Source: Campylobacter showae (GTDB taxonomy: Bacteria > Campylobacterota > Campylobacteria > Campylobacterales > Campylobacteraceae). Taken from it: a stretch of DNA of 64,000 nucleotides. Positions 27,359 through 36,909 of this stretch are shown here, piece by piece (the stretch's first letter is position 1; each line of letters starts with the position of its first letter). The notes under the pieces are model-generated. The model did no database searches. It worked only from the letters and a program-made list of their open reading frames with translations, and was not told where the DNA came from. The translations under genes and the position numbers were made by a program. The stretch lies in the NCBI RefSeq assembly GCF_004803815.1, contig NZ_CP012544.1, forward strand, positions 1,178,001-1,242,000, in the 5' to 3' direction.

Positions 27359-28897
27359 TTAGTGTAAAAAGTGGCGCACGCCCGTAAAATACATCGCCAT
27401 GCCATGCTCGTTTGCCGCCTGCACGACCTCGTCGTCGCGGATGCTGCCGCCAGGCTGTATCACAGCCTTCACGCCTGCCTCGCTTGCGATATCGATGCTG
27501 TCGCGGAACGGGAAAAACGCCTCGCTGGCAAGCGCGCAACCGCGTAAATCAAGCCCCATATCGCGCGCCTTAGCCACTGCTGCGCGTGCGGCATCTACGC
27601 GGCTCGTCATACCCATACCGATGGCGACTACGGCGCTATTTTTTACATAGACGACGCAGTTGCTTTTCGTAAGCGCCGCGACCTTCCACGCGATTTCTAA
27701 GTCTTTTAGCTCAGCCTCGCTAGCTGCGCGCGCGGTTTGCAGTTTCATATTTTCTAGCTCGCTAGCTTTCACCTCGTCGCTTTGCTGATAGACAAAGCCG
27801 CCGTCAACGTGCTTGAAGTCGTATTTGTCGTTTGCTCGCTGTAAAAATTTATTGCCCTGGGTGAAAATTTTGATGCGCTTTTTGGATTCAAATACCGCAA
27901 GCGCGTCCTCGTCCACGTTTGCGGCGATGATGACCTCGACGTAGATTTCGTTGATTTTCTCGGCCAAGGCGCGGTCTAGCGTGCCGTTTATCGCCACGAC
28001 TCCGCCGTATGCCGAGACGGGATCGCATTTTAGCGCTTCGACGTAGCTTTCTAGCAGATTTGATTTTACGGCAAAGCCGCAAGCGTTGGCATGCTTGACG
28101 ATGGCGACCGCAGGCGCGGCGTCAAAGCTGCTCGCTAACGCTAATGCGGCGTTTATATCGGTGATGTTGTTAAAGCTAGCTTCGCCTTTTAGCGCGGTGA
28201 AGTTGTTGCTGAAAAAGTAATCAAACTCGTATAGCGCGCCCTTTTGGTGCGGGTTTTCGCCGTAACGCGCGTCAAAAATCTTGCTGCCGGCGATAAATTT
28301 CATCTCGCCAAAACCGTCGTTAAAGCGCTCGTTCATGTAGTTTGCGATCATCGAGTCGTAGGCTGCGGTATGCTCGTAGGCTTTTATCATCAAATTTCGC
28401 CTAAAAATAGCCTTCTTGCTCTCGTCCGCGCCACCTATGACGCGTAAAACCTCGTCGTAATCAAGCGGGCTAGTGACGATATAAACGCTAGCGAAGTTTT
28501 TAGCCGCCGATCGCACCATCGCAGGGCCGCCTATGTCGATGTTTTCGATGATCTCGTCAAAATCATCTGTGCGGATAGTGGTTTGTTTAAACGGATATAA
28601 ATTTACGCAGACCAGATCGATGCCGCCGATGCCGTGCCGCGCGGCTTGGCTCACGTGATTTGCGTCGTTTCGCTTGTGCAATATCCCGCCGTGAATCTTT
28701 GGGTGCAGGGTTTTTACGCGCCCCTCAAACATCTCGGGCGAGCCTGTGTATTCGCTCACTTCGACCGCCTTTACGCCCTGCTCTTTTAGCAGTTTGTGCG
28801 TGCCGCCCGTACTTAATATCTCAAAACCGAGTCGCTCGAGTCCTTTGGCAAACTCTACGATGCCTTCTTTGTCGCTGACGCTGATTAATGCTCTCAT
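27359..28897 (-). CDS. purH: Bifunctional AICAR transformylase / IMP cyclohydrolase PurH
   Basis: A 512-residue enzyme for the last two steps of IMP synthesis. The N-terminal MGS-like cyclohydrolase domain begins [20 protein letters not shown], with [11 protein letters not shown] and HPKIHGGIL. The C-terminal transformylase has [16 protein letters not shown] and [11 protein letters not shown], and ends [21 protein letters not shown]. Length is normal. A long perfect inverted repeat lies 28-126 bases upstream of its start, which could affect expression. Position corresponds to Cj0953c. Confidence 0.97.
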   Translation of the reverse strand: MRALISVSDKEGIVEFAKGLERLGFEILSTGGTHKLLKEQGVKAVEVSEYTGSPEMFEGRVKTLHPKIHGGILHKRNDANHVSQAARHGIGGIDLVCVNLYPFKQTTIRTDDFDEIIENIDIGGPAMVRSAAKNFASVYIVTSPLDYDEVLRVIGGADESKKAIFRRNLMIKAYEHTAAYDSMIANYMNERFNDGFGEMKFIAGSKIFDARYGENPHQKGALYEFDYFFSNNFTALKGEASFNNITDINAALALASSFDAAPAVAIVKHANACGFAVKSNLLESYVEALKCDPVSAYGGVVAINGTLDRALAEKINEIYVEVIIAANVDEDALAVFESKKRIKIFTQGNKFLQRANDKYDFKHVDGGFVYQQSDEVKASELENMKLQTARAASEAELKDLEIAWKVAALTKSNCVVYVKNSAVVAIGMGMTSRVDAARAAVAKARDMGLDLRGCALASEAFFPFRDSIDIASEAGVKAVIQPGGSIRDDEVVQAANEHGMAMYFTGVRHFLH

Positions 28898-28924
28898 TTA
28901 TATTCCTTTCTTTGTTGGTTTGTC

Positions 28925-29023
28925 TCTTGCGCGCCTTTAAATGAGCTAGAAATTTCCTCCCTCGATGAACTACATGTTCTATCTTTGGTTGGAAATTTCT
29001 AGCTCATTTAAAGGCGCGCAAGA
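28925..29023. repeat. Perfect 33-bp inverted repeat with a 33-base loop
   Basis: Arms at 28925-28957 and 28991-29023 are exact reverse complements; the loop is 28958-28990. The right arm (AGCTCATTTAAAGGCGCGC, then AAGATACCGCA) matches 49845-49878 with few changes. It lies between the TerB-DnaJ gene and purH. Confidence 0.9.
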
Positions 29024-29078
29024 TACCGCACCGAAATTTGGCTGATTTTTACAGAAATTTGACTAAATTTTAAAAACC

Positions 29079-29198
29079 TAAAGGCGAAGTATTTTTGATT
29101 TAGACGCGGCGGTTTTCAATTTTACGACGGGAGTTACCGAGTGGGTAATGACCGAGTAAAATTTAAAACCAACAAAGTATAAATCAAAAAGACAAGCC
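29079..29198 (-). repeat. Dispersed 3'-proximal structured element, copy 3
   Basis: It abuts the stop of the TerB-DnaJ gene (29200). On the minus strand it begins GGCTTGTCTTTTTGATT and ends AATACTTCGCCTT. Outer arms (TTTTTGATTTA and TAAATCAAAAA) and inner arms (ATTTTAC and GTAAAAT) nest around an ACCGAGTGGGTAATGACCGAG core. Confidence 0.55.
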
Positions 29199-29199
29199 T

Positions 29200-29943
29200 C
29201 TAAGCCGCACTTTGTTTTATAGTCTCATACGCCTCATTTATCTCTTGCAGTTTTCGAGTACTCTTTTCTATCATCTCCTCGCTCTCGCCGCGCCCCATAA
29301 GGATATCTGGATGATACTTTTTCACGAGTTCGCGGTAGCGTTTCTTTACCTCGTCAAACGGCGCGCCCTCTTTTAGCCCGAGCACTGCGTACGGGCTTTT
29401 CGTGCGCATTTCATACGGATTTCGCCGCGTCTGCCTTTGATCGTAAAATGCCTCAAACCTCGCCAGTATCGCTTCAAAAATGCCCTCGTCAAGCCCAAAT
29501 CCCAAAGCAATCTGCTCGATGACATTATGCTCGCTTTTACTAAATTCGCCGTCTATATAGGCCAAATTTAGTAAAAAAGATAGCTTCGCGGCCGCGGCGT
29601 CTTGACTAAGGCGGAAGCGATCTTTGTACTGCCGCGCGATAAAATAAGCATTATGCACCGTCTCTTTTTCGCGGTTATAGATCTGCTTTAGCTCCGCCCT
29701 CATCGCAGCGTCGTTGCCGAGCCTTAGAGTGATATCGTCTAGCGTCTCGCTGATGAGGCGAGCCTCTAGCTCATTTACCCTGCCGTCGCTTTTGGCGACT
29801 TTAGCAAGCAGGCTAACTAGAAATTTAGCCTCTTCAAACATCGCCTTTTTTTGCGAGCCGCCTAAATTTACGGGATTTTGACTAAAATTTGAAACCAGAT
29901 AGTAAATCCCGTAAAATATCAAAAACCAAAAAATAAAACTCAA
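29200..29943 (-). CDS. TerB- and DnaJ-domain protein (DjlA-like)
   Basis: A 247-residue protein with an N-terminal helix (FIFWFLIFYGIYYLVS), a TerB-like helical domain (about 35-160, with KVAKSDGRVNELEARLI and AYIDGEFSKSEHNVIEQIA, each an Asp-rich turn), and a C-terminal J domain (PYAVLGLKEGAPFDEVKKRYRELVKKYHPD). The J domain carries HPD, so it can stimulate DnaK. The DjlA-like order suggests a membrane-bound co-chaperone. It starts 4 bases after the stop of the serine-hydrolase gene and corresponds to Cj0954c. Confidence 0.85.
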   Translation of the reverse strand: MSFIFWFLIFYGIYYLVSNFSQNPVNLGGSQKKAMFEEAKFLVSLLAKVAKSDGRVNELEARLISETLDDITLRLGNDAAMRAELKQIYNREKETVHNAYFIARQYKDRFRLSQDAAAAKLSFLLNLAYIDGEFSKSEHNVIEQIALGFGLDEGIFEAILARFEAFYDQRQTRRNPYEMRTKSPYAVLGLKEGAPFDEVKKRYRELVKKYHPDILMGRGESEEMIEKSTRKLQEINEAYETIKQSAA

Positions 29944-29947
29944 AATA

Positions 29948-31006
29948 TCACCATAAATGATAAATCGTATTTTTGAGTTTGCCGCCTACTAGCTCGTTTT
30001 TACGCCACGAACTCTCGTCGTTCATCACGTTCCAGCGGCGCTCGTCGGGGCGATAAAACCAGTCTTTGTCGATCTGATAATAAATCTGCTTGCCGTTTGC
30101 CTCGATGATGTTTGCGATGTTGTTGTCGTGGTAGCTGTTCTCGTCGTAGTCGGTAAAGGCGCGCTGTCCCATCTCGGAGTAAAGAAGCGTTAGCTCTTGG
30201 AGCATCTCGTTTAGCTCGTTGTCCATCTTTTGCACGTGCAGTCCGATCTCCTCGGCCTCGCGGAAAAGTATCGGATAATCATGCGCCGGATAGTCGCTAT
30301 TTAGGCGCTCGGAGATATTTTGGATCTTTGCCTCGTCGTTCATGTGATAGCGCAAAAGTTCGCAGCAAATCTTTAGCGATAGCGAGCTAGCGCGGTCTAC
30401 TGCGCCAAAAACTAGCGGATGGATGTAGTTATATAGCGATTTATACGGGTTTTCGTCATTGTCTTTTTCGTGCATTTTCCAGAGTTTTATCACGCGGTTT
30501 AGCTCGTCCATCGACACGCTAACGCGCTCGTTGCCGTTATCTATCGGGCTCATCGCGTGTTTTAGCGAGGTATCGACGGCGGTTAGATACGCTAGCGGCC
30601 CCATCACGATCTCGTTTGCGCCAAGCGCCATCATCGTCGCTGCCGACGCGCAGTTAGCGGGGATAAGCGCGGTGATGTTTTTGCAGTAGTTTCTAAGAGT
30701 ACTGATGATGCGAAGCGCAGCTATACCGCTGCCGCCGTCGCTTTTGATAAACAAAAACGCGTTTTCTATCTTTTTACCCTTTAAAATTTCATACATCGCG
30801 CTCGCGTCGTTGCCGCAGACGCTGCCCGCGTTTGAGTTGTAGTAGGTGATGAGCGTGCCGCCTAGTTTAGCTTCGACTTCTTTTAATACCTGCTGCGTCT
30901 CGCTAAATAGCACCGGCGGCTTAGCTACGCTTTTTTGATCCATTCCTCTGCCCTCCTTTTGCGGCTGTTCTTCTTCTTTGTTGTTTAAAAAGTCTTTCCA
31001 AGACAT
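29948..31006 (-). CDS. SDH_sah-type serine protease (ClpP/crotonase-like fold)
   Basis: A 352-residue cytoplasmic protein of the serine dehydrogenase proteinase family. The core reads NAFLFIKSDGGSGIAALRI (oxyanion strand) and then LIPANCASAATMMALGANEIVMGPLAYLTAVDTSL, where the Ser after CA is the likely nucleophile, as in ClpP/SppA-like folds. Substrates are unknown. It lies between purL and the TerB-DnaJ gene; in C. jejuni those two are neighbours, so this gene is an insertion relative to that order. Four bases separate it from the DnaJ-type gene, suggesting cotranscription. Confidence 0.75.
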   Translation of the reverse strand: MSWKDFLNNKEEEQPQKEGRGMDQKSVAKPPVLFSETQQVLKEVEAKLGGTLITYYNSNAGSVCGNDASAMYEILKGKKIENAFLFIKSDGGSGIAALRIISTLRNYCKNITALIPANCASAATMMALGANEIVMGPLAYLTAVDTSLKHAMSPIDNGNERVSVSMDELNRVIKLWKMHEKDNDENPYKSLYNYIHPLVFGAVDRASSLSLKICCELLRYHMNDEAKIQNISERLNSDYPAHDYPILFREAEEIGLHVQKMDNELNEMLQELTLLYSEMGQRAFTDYDENSYHDNNIANIIEANGKQIYYQIDKDWFYRPDERRWNVMNDESSWRKNELVGGKLKNTIYHLW

Positions 31007-31185
31007 CTACTTTCCTTTCAAATTTTGATTCAAATTTTTACGATCTTTTAATATCGCTTGCAAAATTTGGCGCTAAAATGCTTGACCAAACGCCGCCGAG
31101 ACGAGCCAAATTTAGCAAGCATCAAATTTGCGCCGCTCAAATTTAGCCAGCTCAAACCCGCCTCGCCAAAATTGGGCGTTAAATT

Positions 31186-33375
31186 TTAGTCCTCTTGGCG
31201 GATGATTGCGGCAAATTTATTAAAATAAACCTCGCTCACGTCGCTTAGCTTTTCATCGATATCGTTTAGCTTAAATTTATCTCCGCCCACGCTGCCGATT
31301 TTTTCAAATTTGACGCCGTGCTTAGCGGCTAGGGATTCAAATTTGGCCTCGTCTTTTACGCCGACGATCGCGCGCGAAAAGCTCTCGTCAAAGATGAAAT
31401 TCGGCTTTTTAACGTCAAATTTACACTCCGCGCCAAGCCCGCTTAGGCACGCCATTTTTACTAGCGTTATGGCTACTCCGCCTACGCCTACGCTGTTTGC
31501 AAACTCTAGCGCGCCCGATTTATTTGCCTCGATAACCAGATCCCACAGCGCGCGCTCTTTTTTATAGTCCACTGCGGATAGCTCGCCGCCCACCGCGTCA
31601 AATAGCGCCTTAGCGTAAAGCGATGCGGCAAATTCGCCCTTCGTCTCGCCAAGCACGTATATCGCCGTGCCAGCGCGAGCAAAGACGCTCGGAAGGCTCG
31701 CGTTTGCGTCCTCGTTCACGCCCACCGTCACGATCGCCGGCGTCGGATATACACTCACGCCCTCGGTGTCGTTATACAGGCTCACGTTGCCGCTGACGAC
31801 TGGCGTATTTAGCTCGCGGCAAGCCTCTTTGATGCCCTCGCAGCCCTGCGCGAACTGCCACATAACTTCGGGATTTTGCGGATTGCCGTAGTTTAGGCAG
31901 TCGGTGATGGCTAGTGGCGTCGCTCCGCTCATCGCGACCTTTCGTCCTGCCGCCGCGACCGCTCTAGCCGCGCCGATTTTGGGACCAACGAAATTCGCCC
32001 GCGGGTCGCACTGCGCCGCCATCGCGATCGCCCTGCCCGTTTCTTTCACGCGTATAACCGCAGCTCCGAGGAGTCCCGGTTGTTTGATCGTGTTTGTTTG
32101 GATATTTGCGTCGTATTGATCGTAGATTAGCGACTTGTTTAGCACCTCAGGCTCGCCAAGTAGCTTCCAAAACGCCGTTTTGTTATCCGCGTTTTCAGGG
32201 ATTTGTAAATTTTTGATTTCGTCTAGGTATTTTGGGCGCGCAGTCGGCCGGTCAAGTACCGGAGAGGCTTCGCTAAGCGGCGCTATGGGTATCTCGCCCG
32301 CTAGCTCGCCGTGCCAATAAAGCTCCATCACGCCGCTATCGGTTACCTCGCCGATGATCTCGGCGTCCAGATCCCATTTTTTAAATATCTCAAGTATCTT
32401 TTGCTCGCAGCCTTTTTTGGCGCAGATGAGCATGCGCTCCTGAGATTCGCTGAGCATTAGCTCGTACGGCGTCATGCCTGTTTCGCGCATAGGCACGCGG
32501 TCTAGATATATCTTCATGCCGCTGCCGCTGCGTCCTGCCATCTCAAAGCTGCTAGATGTTAGCCCCGCTGCGCCCATATCCTGGATACCCACGACGTAGT
32601 CGGTTTTAAACAGCTCCAAGCACGCCTCCATCAGCAGCTTTTCGGCAAACGGATCACCCACCTGCACGGTCGGACGCAGAGATTTGTTCGCGTCGTTAAA
32701 GCTATCGCTAGCCATCACAGCGCCCCCAAGCCCGTCGCGACCGGTCTTTGAGCCCACGTAGATCACTGGATTGCCGATACCTTCGGCCCTTCCGTAAAAT
32801 ATCTCGTCGCTCTTGCAAAGCCCAAGCGCAAATGCGTTTACTAGGATATTGCCGTTAAAACTAGGATCAAACGTCGTCTCGCCGCCGATGGTAGGGATGC
32901 CCATGCAGTTGCCGTAGTGAGCGATGCCCGCGACCGCGCCTTTTAGTAGATAGCGCTGTTTTTTCGCGTTTTCGCTCTCACCTCTCACCTCGCCGAATCG
33001 CAGCGAGTTCATATTCGCCACGACCCGCGCGCCCATCGTAAATACGTCGCGCAGTATCCCGCCCACGCCCGTCGCCGCGCCCTGAAATGGCTCGATGAAG
33101 CTTGGGTGATTGTGGCTCTCCATCTTAAACACCGCCGCGACGCCGCCTCCGACGTCGATGACGCCCGCGTTCTCGCCCGGACCCTGGATCACCCACGGCG
33201 CCTTGGTCGGGAAGCCGTTTAGGTACTTTTTACTCGACTTGTAGCTGCAGTGCTCGCTCCACATCGCGGAAAATATCCCAAGCTCGAGCAAATTGGGCTC
33301 TCTGCCTAGGATCTTTAGGATCTCCTCGTACTCTTGATCGCTGATTTTGTGCGCTTTTACGGTAGCTTTGTCCAT
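31186..33375 (-). CDS. purL: Phosphoribosylformylglycinamidine synthase subunit PurL (small form)
   Basis: A 729-residue ATP-dependent enzyme of purine synthesis (FGAR to FGAM), the short PurL that works with PurS and PurQ. Signatures include [67 protein letters not shown] and [18 protein letters not shown]. Length fits the small form. It is in the same strand and neighbourhood as purH, as in C. jejuni (Cj0955c), but 180 bases separate it from the next gene, so it may have its own terminator. Confidence 0.97.
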   Translation of the reverse strand: MDKATVKAHKISDQEYEEILKILGREPNLLELGIFSAMWSEHCSYKSSKKYLNGFPTKAPWVIQGPGENAGVIDVGGGVAAVFKMESHNHPSFIEPFQGAATGVGGILRDVFTMGARVVANMNSLRFGEVRGESENAKKQRYLLKGAVAGIAHYGNCMGIPTIGGETTFDPSFNGNILVNAFALGLCKSDEIFYGRAEGIGNPVIYVGSKTGRDGLGGAVMASDSFNDANKSLRPTVQVGDPFAEKLLMEACLELFKTDYVVGIQDMGAAGLTSSSFEMAGRSGSGMKIYLDRVPMRETGMTPYELMLSESQERMLICAKKGCEQKILEIFKKWDLDAEIIGEVTDSGVMELYWHGELAGEIPIAPLSEASPVLDRPTARPKYLDEIKNLQIPENADNKTAFWKLLGEPEVLNKSLIYDQYDANIQTNTIKQPGLLGAAVIRVKETGRAIAMAAQCDPRANFVGPKIGAARAVAAAGRKVAMSGATPLAITDCLNYGNPQNPEVMWQFAQGCEGIKEACRELNTPVVSGNVSLYNDTEGVSVYPTPAIVTVGVNEDANASLPSVFARAGTAIYVLGETKGEFAASLYAKALFDAVGGELSAVDYKKERALWDLVIEANKSGALEFANSVGVGGVAITLVKMACLSGLGAECKFDVKKPNFIFDESFSRAIVGVKDEAKFESLAAKHGVKFEKIGSVGGDKFKLNDIDEKLSDVSEVYFNKFAAIIRQED

Positions 33376-33678
33376 TTTTAGCCTTTAAAAAATTTTGGTT
33401 GATTTTACTTAAATTCGCATAAAAACTTGATAAACCAAAGGGGCAACGGCGAAAGAAAGCCAGTAATATTCATACAAAAATCTCTGGTTTAATTTTATCT
33501 ATATCTTTACCTAATCCCTTAAATCCTTGCTTTTATTAAAAACATCATTATTCACATTTTATCCTTCTTATAACTTAATCTAAGAGAATTCAATAGTTTT
33601 TCTTTTGCCTTATTCAACCCACTTACTATCTTGTTAATTCTGCTTGAATTACTCATTTTTTATCATTTCAAAAAATTA
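33376..33678 (-). other. Gap with gene remnants after the 33679 gene
   Basis: A 34-codon frame at 33552-33656 (MSNSSRINKIVSGLNKAKE at the start) is followed by a GTG with AAGAAGG eight bases upstream that opens NNDVFNKSKDLRD before a stop; in another frame KGLGKDIDKIKPEIF follows. These look like the head of a truncated or frameshifted gene downstream of the membrane-protein gene. Confidence 0.35.
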
Positions 33679-34482
33679 TTATTTACTTAAATTTTTATTT
33701 ATATCTATATTAAAGACCGTAAAAATATAATCCCTTACCTTATTGTAATTTTCTTCATTGAAAGAAAATATATGTATAGAATAAAGTCCTTGATTCTCCC
33801 ACCTATAATCATACCAGTGTATTTCTTCTATATATTCAAGATTTATTTGAAATTTTGGAAATATTTTCCAAAAATTTTTAAAACTTTTATTTTCATATCT
33901 ATAAATTACCAAAAAAACTATAATTTCTAAAAATTCCGCAAACAATAATATAAATATTAAAAGTAATACACATATTAAAGATATGCCAAAAGCTCCTTTA
34001 ATAAAGCTAATTATGAAAAAACTAACCAAAAATACCTTACCAAAAATACTTGAAAATATCATATCTAAAAACCAGATTGCCTTAAAAGTTGTGTCGTTGT
34101 TAAATATTATATCTTCACTGCTGGTTTCTTTAAAATTTTGATCATAATATGCAACTTTTGAATTATAAAAATAGGTATATTTTTTCTTTGAATTTATAAT
34201 ATTAAAACAATTAAATATCAAAAATACAACTATTGCAAAGCCAAATTTTATTATCGTTTGTGTTGTGTTGTCAAAATCTAAAATACCGCTTTCAAAATCG
34301 TCTAAGCAACTAATGCAAAACTCAGAAGCAGTAATCCAAAATATTAAAATAATCAAATAGTGTAAAATTAAAGGAAAACCGGAATAATCCCGCAAAACTA
34401 GTGGTTCTTTGTCGTAGTCTCTCGCAAATTTGCCCGAACCCGAATTTGTCAAATTTAAGTTTTGTTTGTCTTTCGTATTCAA
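33679..34482 (-). CDS. AT-rich membrane protein of unknown function
   Basis: A 267-residue protein with four to five membrane helices (about 33-51, 75-94, 135-160, 163-195). The N-terminus is polar, with FARDYDKEPLVLRDY before the first helix; the C-terminal 70 residues are soluble (IEEIHWYDYRWENQGLYSIHIF). The gene is strikingly richer in A and T than its neighbours, which suggests horizontal transfer. The RDYDKEP segment and layout resemble the broken gene at 3084-3881. No function is assigned; such proteins sometimes accompany polymorphic toxins, but nothing here proves it. Confidence 0.65.
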   Translation of the reverse strand: MNTKDKQNLNLTNSGSGKFARDYDKEPLVLRDYSGFPLILHYLIILIFWITASEFCISCLDDFESGILDFDNTTQTIIKFGFAIVVFLIFNCFNIINSKKKYTYFYNSKVAYYDQNFKETSSEDIIFNNDTTFKAIWFLDMIFSSIFGKVFLVSFFIISFIKGAFGISLICVLLLIFILLFAEFLEIIVFLVIYRYENKSFKNFWKIFPKFQINLEYIEEIHWYDYRWENQGLYSIHIFSFNEENYNKVRDYIFTVFNIDINKNLSK

Positions 34483-34705
34483 ATTTTACCCTCCTAACCC
34501 GCACCTTAAAAATTTTAAATACGATTTTAGTCAAATTTGGATAAAAATTTAAATTTATTGTGCAAAAGGTTGTTGTTTGCATAAAAGGTTAAATGTGGAG
34601 CAACTTGATTTTACTAAAATTCGACCGAGCCGAATTTAGCGCCTTAAAGATGCGGGTCTCGGTGCGTAAAATTTGAAGTCAAAGTTTACAAATTTAGCTA
34701 AATTT
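34483..34705. other. Intergenic region upstream of the AT-rich gene
   Basis: No gene is supported. It holds the start region of the 33679-34482 gene and, at 34640-34690, GCGGGTCTCGGTGCGTAAAATTT, which resembles 9168-9191 near copy 2 of the dispersed element. It may be part of that element's flank. Confidence 0.35.
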
Positions 34706-34859
34706 GACTTCAAATTTGAACGTAAAAAAATAAGGAGAAATATCGCGAGATGAATTTGAGAGTTGTGCAGAAATTTTTATCTCAAGGTTAAGACAAATAG
34801 TCTGACGCAGGGTGAAAATTTCAAATCTCTCAAAAGCGCTCGCAAGGCAAGCCGCTTTT
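34706..34859 (-). repeat. Dispersed 3'-proximal structured element, copy 4
   Basis: It begins seven bases beyond the stop of the 34867 gene. On the minus strand: AAAAGCG/CGCTTTT hairpin, then nested arms CTCTCAAA/TTTGAGAG and GAAATTTTC/GAAATTTTTA around a GACTATTTGTCTTA core, then CATCTCGCGATATTTC and the ACGTTCAAATTTGAAG tail. Confidence 0.65.
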
Positions 34860-34866
34860 CGGCAAC

Positions 34867-35292
34867 TCAAAGCTTGCGCAGTTTTTCAAACTCCTTGTAG
34901 CCCTCTTTTTCGTCCGCATCGCACACCTTTTTGAGATACTTTTTCATCTTTCGCACATACTCGTCCGTCATCCCGTCCCGAGCTTTATCAAAAAACTTAG
35001 CATACAAGCAGTCCGTCCCTCCGCGCTCGTCCTTCGAGTCGCAGACTTTTTGTAGCGCCGCTAGCCCCTTTTGTCTGTCGTAAAATGCGCTGTTTTCGTC
35101 CAAACGCTTGTCTACTAGCTGCATGCATGAAGCCATACTAAATGGCAAAATCGATTCGCAAAACGCCTCTAGCATTTTTACCTCTTTTTGGTTGCGAGCG
35201 GCATCTGCGGTCAAATTTACATCCTCTGACGCGTCGCCGGCAAAAACAGAATTTACGACAACCGCAAAAATCAAAATTTTAAACGGATTCAT
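34867..35292 (-). CDS. Exported cysteine-containing protein of unknown function
   Basis: A 141-residue protein with a signal peptide (MNPFKILIFAVVVNSVFAGD). The mature part is helical and charged with five cysteines (AFCESI, ASCMQL, KVCDSKDERGGTDCLY, KKVCDADEKEGYKEF). The spacing recalls Sel1-type helical repeats with disulfides, but clear repeats are not present. A terminator-like hairpin follows directly. It is 83 bases downstream of the lipoprotein cluster on the same strand. Function unknown. Confidence 0.65.
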   Translation of the reverse strand: MNPFKILIFAVVVNSVFAGDASEDVNLTADAARNQKEVKMLEAFCESILPFSMASCMQLVDKRLDENSAFYDRQKGLAALQKVCDSKDERGGTDCLYAKFFDKARDGMTDEYVRKMKKYLKKVCDADEKEGYKEFEKLRKL

Positions 35293-35350
35293 ATTTTTCC
35301 TTTTATATCGTCAGTTCGACGCAAGAGCGTCCGATACTACGTAAAATTTA

Positions 35351-35366
35351 GCGGGCGACTACCCGC
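35351..35366 (-). terminator. Terminator after the lipoprotein cluster
   Basis: GCGGG and CCCGC pair around a six-base loop, ten bases beyond the stop at 35376; on the minus strand TAAATTTTAC follows. Confidence 0.5.
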
Positions 35367-35375
35367 CGCAAACGC

Positions 35376-36128
35376 CTACTTGCTCGGCATGCTATCGTAG
35401 CAAAGTATGTTTAGCAGGATACGTCCTTGCTTTTTGACGTCTTGCTCGATGACGTCTTGTCTAAATTTAGCAGAGGTTGCCTGCTCTTTAGCTTCGGCTA
35501 GTTTGCTACTCAGCAGGTTAAATTTAAAGTCCAAATTTTTTATCTTAAAGCCCTTATTACCGACTATTTTCGCGTCGATCACGGTAGCGAAAAACTCGTC
35601 AGACGCGCCCACGTAGTAGTTCGTCACGCTTCTAGCGTTTATAGGTTCGCCGCTAAAAAACGCCTTACAAACGGGAGATTTTTGCGCGCTATAAATCACG
35701 CTCTCAAGGATCCCGCCGCCAAATTCGTAAAACTTAAATTTCTTTGAGTTTTGCAGCTTTTTTATCTCATCTTTATCGCTCAAATCTACATTTTTACCAC
35801 TATCAAGATCAATCACTATTAGAGTTTTTACGCCGTTGCCGCTTGCGTAAACCCAGCCTAGATTTTGGCTCGCCGAGTCGCTCTCGCCCGGCGATTTCAC
35901 CTCGGCCCTACCCATGTAGTCACCAAATTTTTCCACGGTTTTGCCGCCGCTCGCCTCATAGACCGTAGTCTCGGTTATAAACCCGATCTGCTGTATACTA
36001 GCGTCGTTTTCCATATACGTACGCCGCGCTCTCTCGCCGCCCATCTCGCCTGTGATGGCCGCGCAACCGCAAAACGCTAATGCCATAGCGGCCGCTGTCG
36101 CCGCCTTAAAAATCATCGTGTTTTTCAT
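35376..36128 (-). CDS. Putative lipoprotein, paralogue family member 1
   Basis: A 250-residue lipoprotein; the ATG at 36128 overlaps the stop of the upstream gene (ATGA), which decides the start over the one 11 codons upstream. The leader is MKNTMIFKAATAAAMALAFCGC with the lipobox ending FCGC. The mature part shares KFYEFGGGILESVIYSA, then VCKAFFSG, TNYYVG and IKNLDFKFN with the gene at 36910, and the closing RFRQ-type helix with AKKQ/VKKQGRILLNI. No recognised domain. It is probably anchored in the outer membrane. One of three tandem paralogues. Confidence 0.7.
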   Translation of the reverse strand: MKNTMIFKAATAAAMALAFCGCAAITGEMGGERARRTYMENDASIQQIGFITETTVYEASGGKTVEKFGDYMGRAEVKSPGESDSASQNLGWVYASGNGVKTLIVIDLDSGKNVDLSDKDEIKKLQNSKKFKFYEFGGGILESVIYSAQKSPVCKAFFSGEPINARSVTNYYVGASDEFFATVIDAKIVGNKGFKIKNLDFKFNLLSSKLAEAKEQATSAKFRQDVIEQDVKKQGRILLNILCYDSMPSK

Positions 36129-36877
36129 TTTTGCTCTCTTTCTTTCGCGCCAAAAGCGCAAATTTGATTCAGCCTCAGCTCATACCCTCGCAACTCGTTT
36201 TGGATTTTTTCCTCAAATTTATGCGTTTTTTCGGCGGCTTCTTGCAGACCGTTCAAATTTGTAAAATTTTTTATCTGAGATTTTAAAAGTAGCGTGCCGC
36301 TTTTGGAGGAAATTTTTGCCTGCGTTATTACGGCCGTAAAATACCGTTTTTCTAAATTTTGCGTATCATAGTAGCTAGATGCTGATTTCACGCTCACATT
36401 ACCGCCTTTTTGAAACGCCTCGCAAACCAAAATCGGCGCCTCAAAAACCGCTACAGTCGTCAAATTTGAGCTAAATTCGTAAAATTTGATCCGCCGAGCA
36501 CCACGAAGCCGGGTCGCACTCGCTTCATCTTTTAGATCAAACTCCGCCTCAGTATCGGCGTCTTTTAGCATAAACGCACTATCGCCGCTTTTATAGACGG
36601 CTCCGAGTCTAAAAGGCAGCCTGGCGCCGTCTGTTTTAGTGAGTGCAAAGCCTGCAGCCTCGCCGTCCTCAGGCTGAGTGCGAAAATCACGCGAGAAAAA
36701 CGCCGTCAAAAAGGCGACCTCTCTAACGATGCCGTCAGTACCCAGATATCTCGTCCAGTTATCCTCCGGAACGCCGATATTTGAGATGTCGCGCTCTGCT
36801 TTGTTCGCGCTGCTAGTGATGCCGGCGCAACCATAAAAAGCCAGGGCCGCAATAGCCGCTAGAAATAAGTTTTTCAT
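36125..36877 (-). CDS. Putative lipoprotein, paralogue family member 2
   Basis: A 250-residue lipoprotein with leader MKNLFLAAIAALAFYGC (lipobox FYGC). It is the most divergent of the three paralogues but keeps NWTRYLGTDGIVREVAF (compare DWIKYLENDGTVGDVAF in the 36910 gene), RRIKFYEFSSNLTTVAVFEA, VCEAFQKGGNV and SSYYDTQNL. It overlaps the downstream paralogue by four bases and follows the third one after 32 bases, so all three are one transcription unit. Function unknown. Confidence 0.7.
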   Translation of the reverse strand: MKNLFLAAIAALAFYGCAGITSSANKAERDISNIGVPEDNWTRYLGTDGIVREVAFLTAFFSRDFRTQPEDGEAAGFALTKTDGARLPFRLGAVYKSGDSAFMLKDADTEAEFDLKDEASATRLRGARRIKFYEFSSNLTTVAVFEAPILVCEAFQKGGNVSVKSASSYYDTQNLEKRYFTAVITQAKISSKSGTLLLKSQIKNFTNLNGLQEAAEKTHKFEEKIQNELRGYELRLNQICAFGAKEREQK

Positions 36878-36909
36878 CTCGCGCTCGCGTTTAAATTTGA
36901 TAAAAGTGA

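Noticed and set aside
28925-29198. Insertion sequence at the 33-bp inverted repeat
   Set aside because: The arms enclose only 33 bases with no transposase, and no target duplication is visible.
33552-33656. 34-codon frame as a real small gene
   Set aside because: Weak ribosome site and biased AT-rich composition; treated as part of the remnant region.
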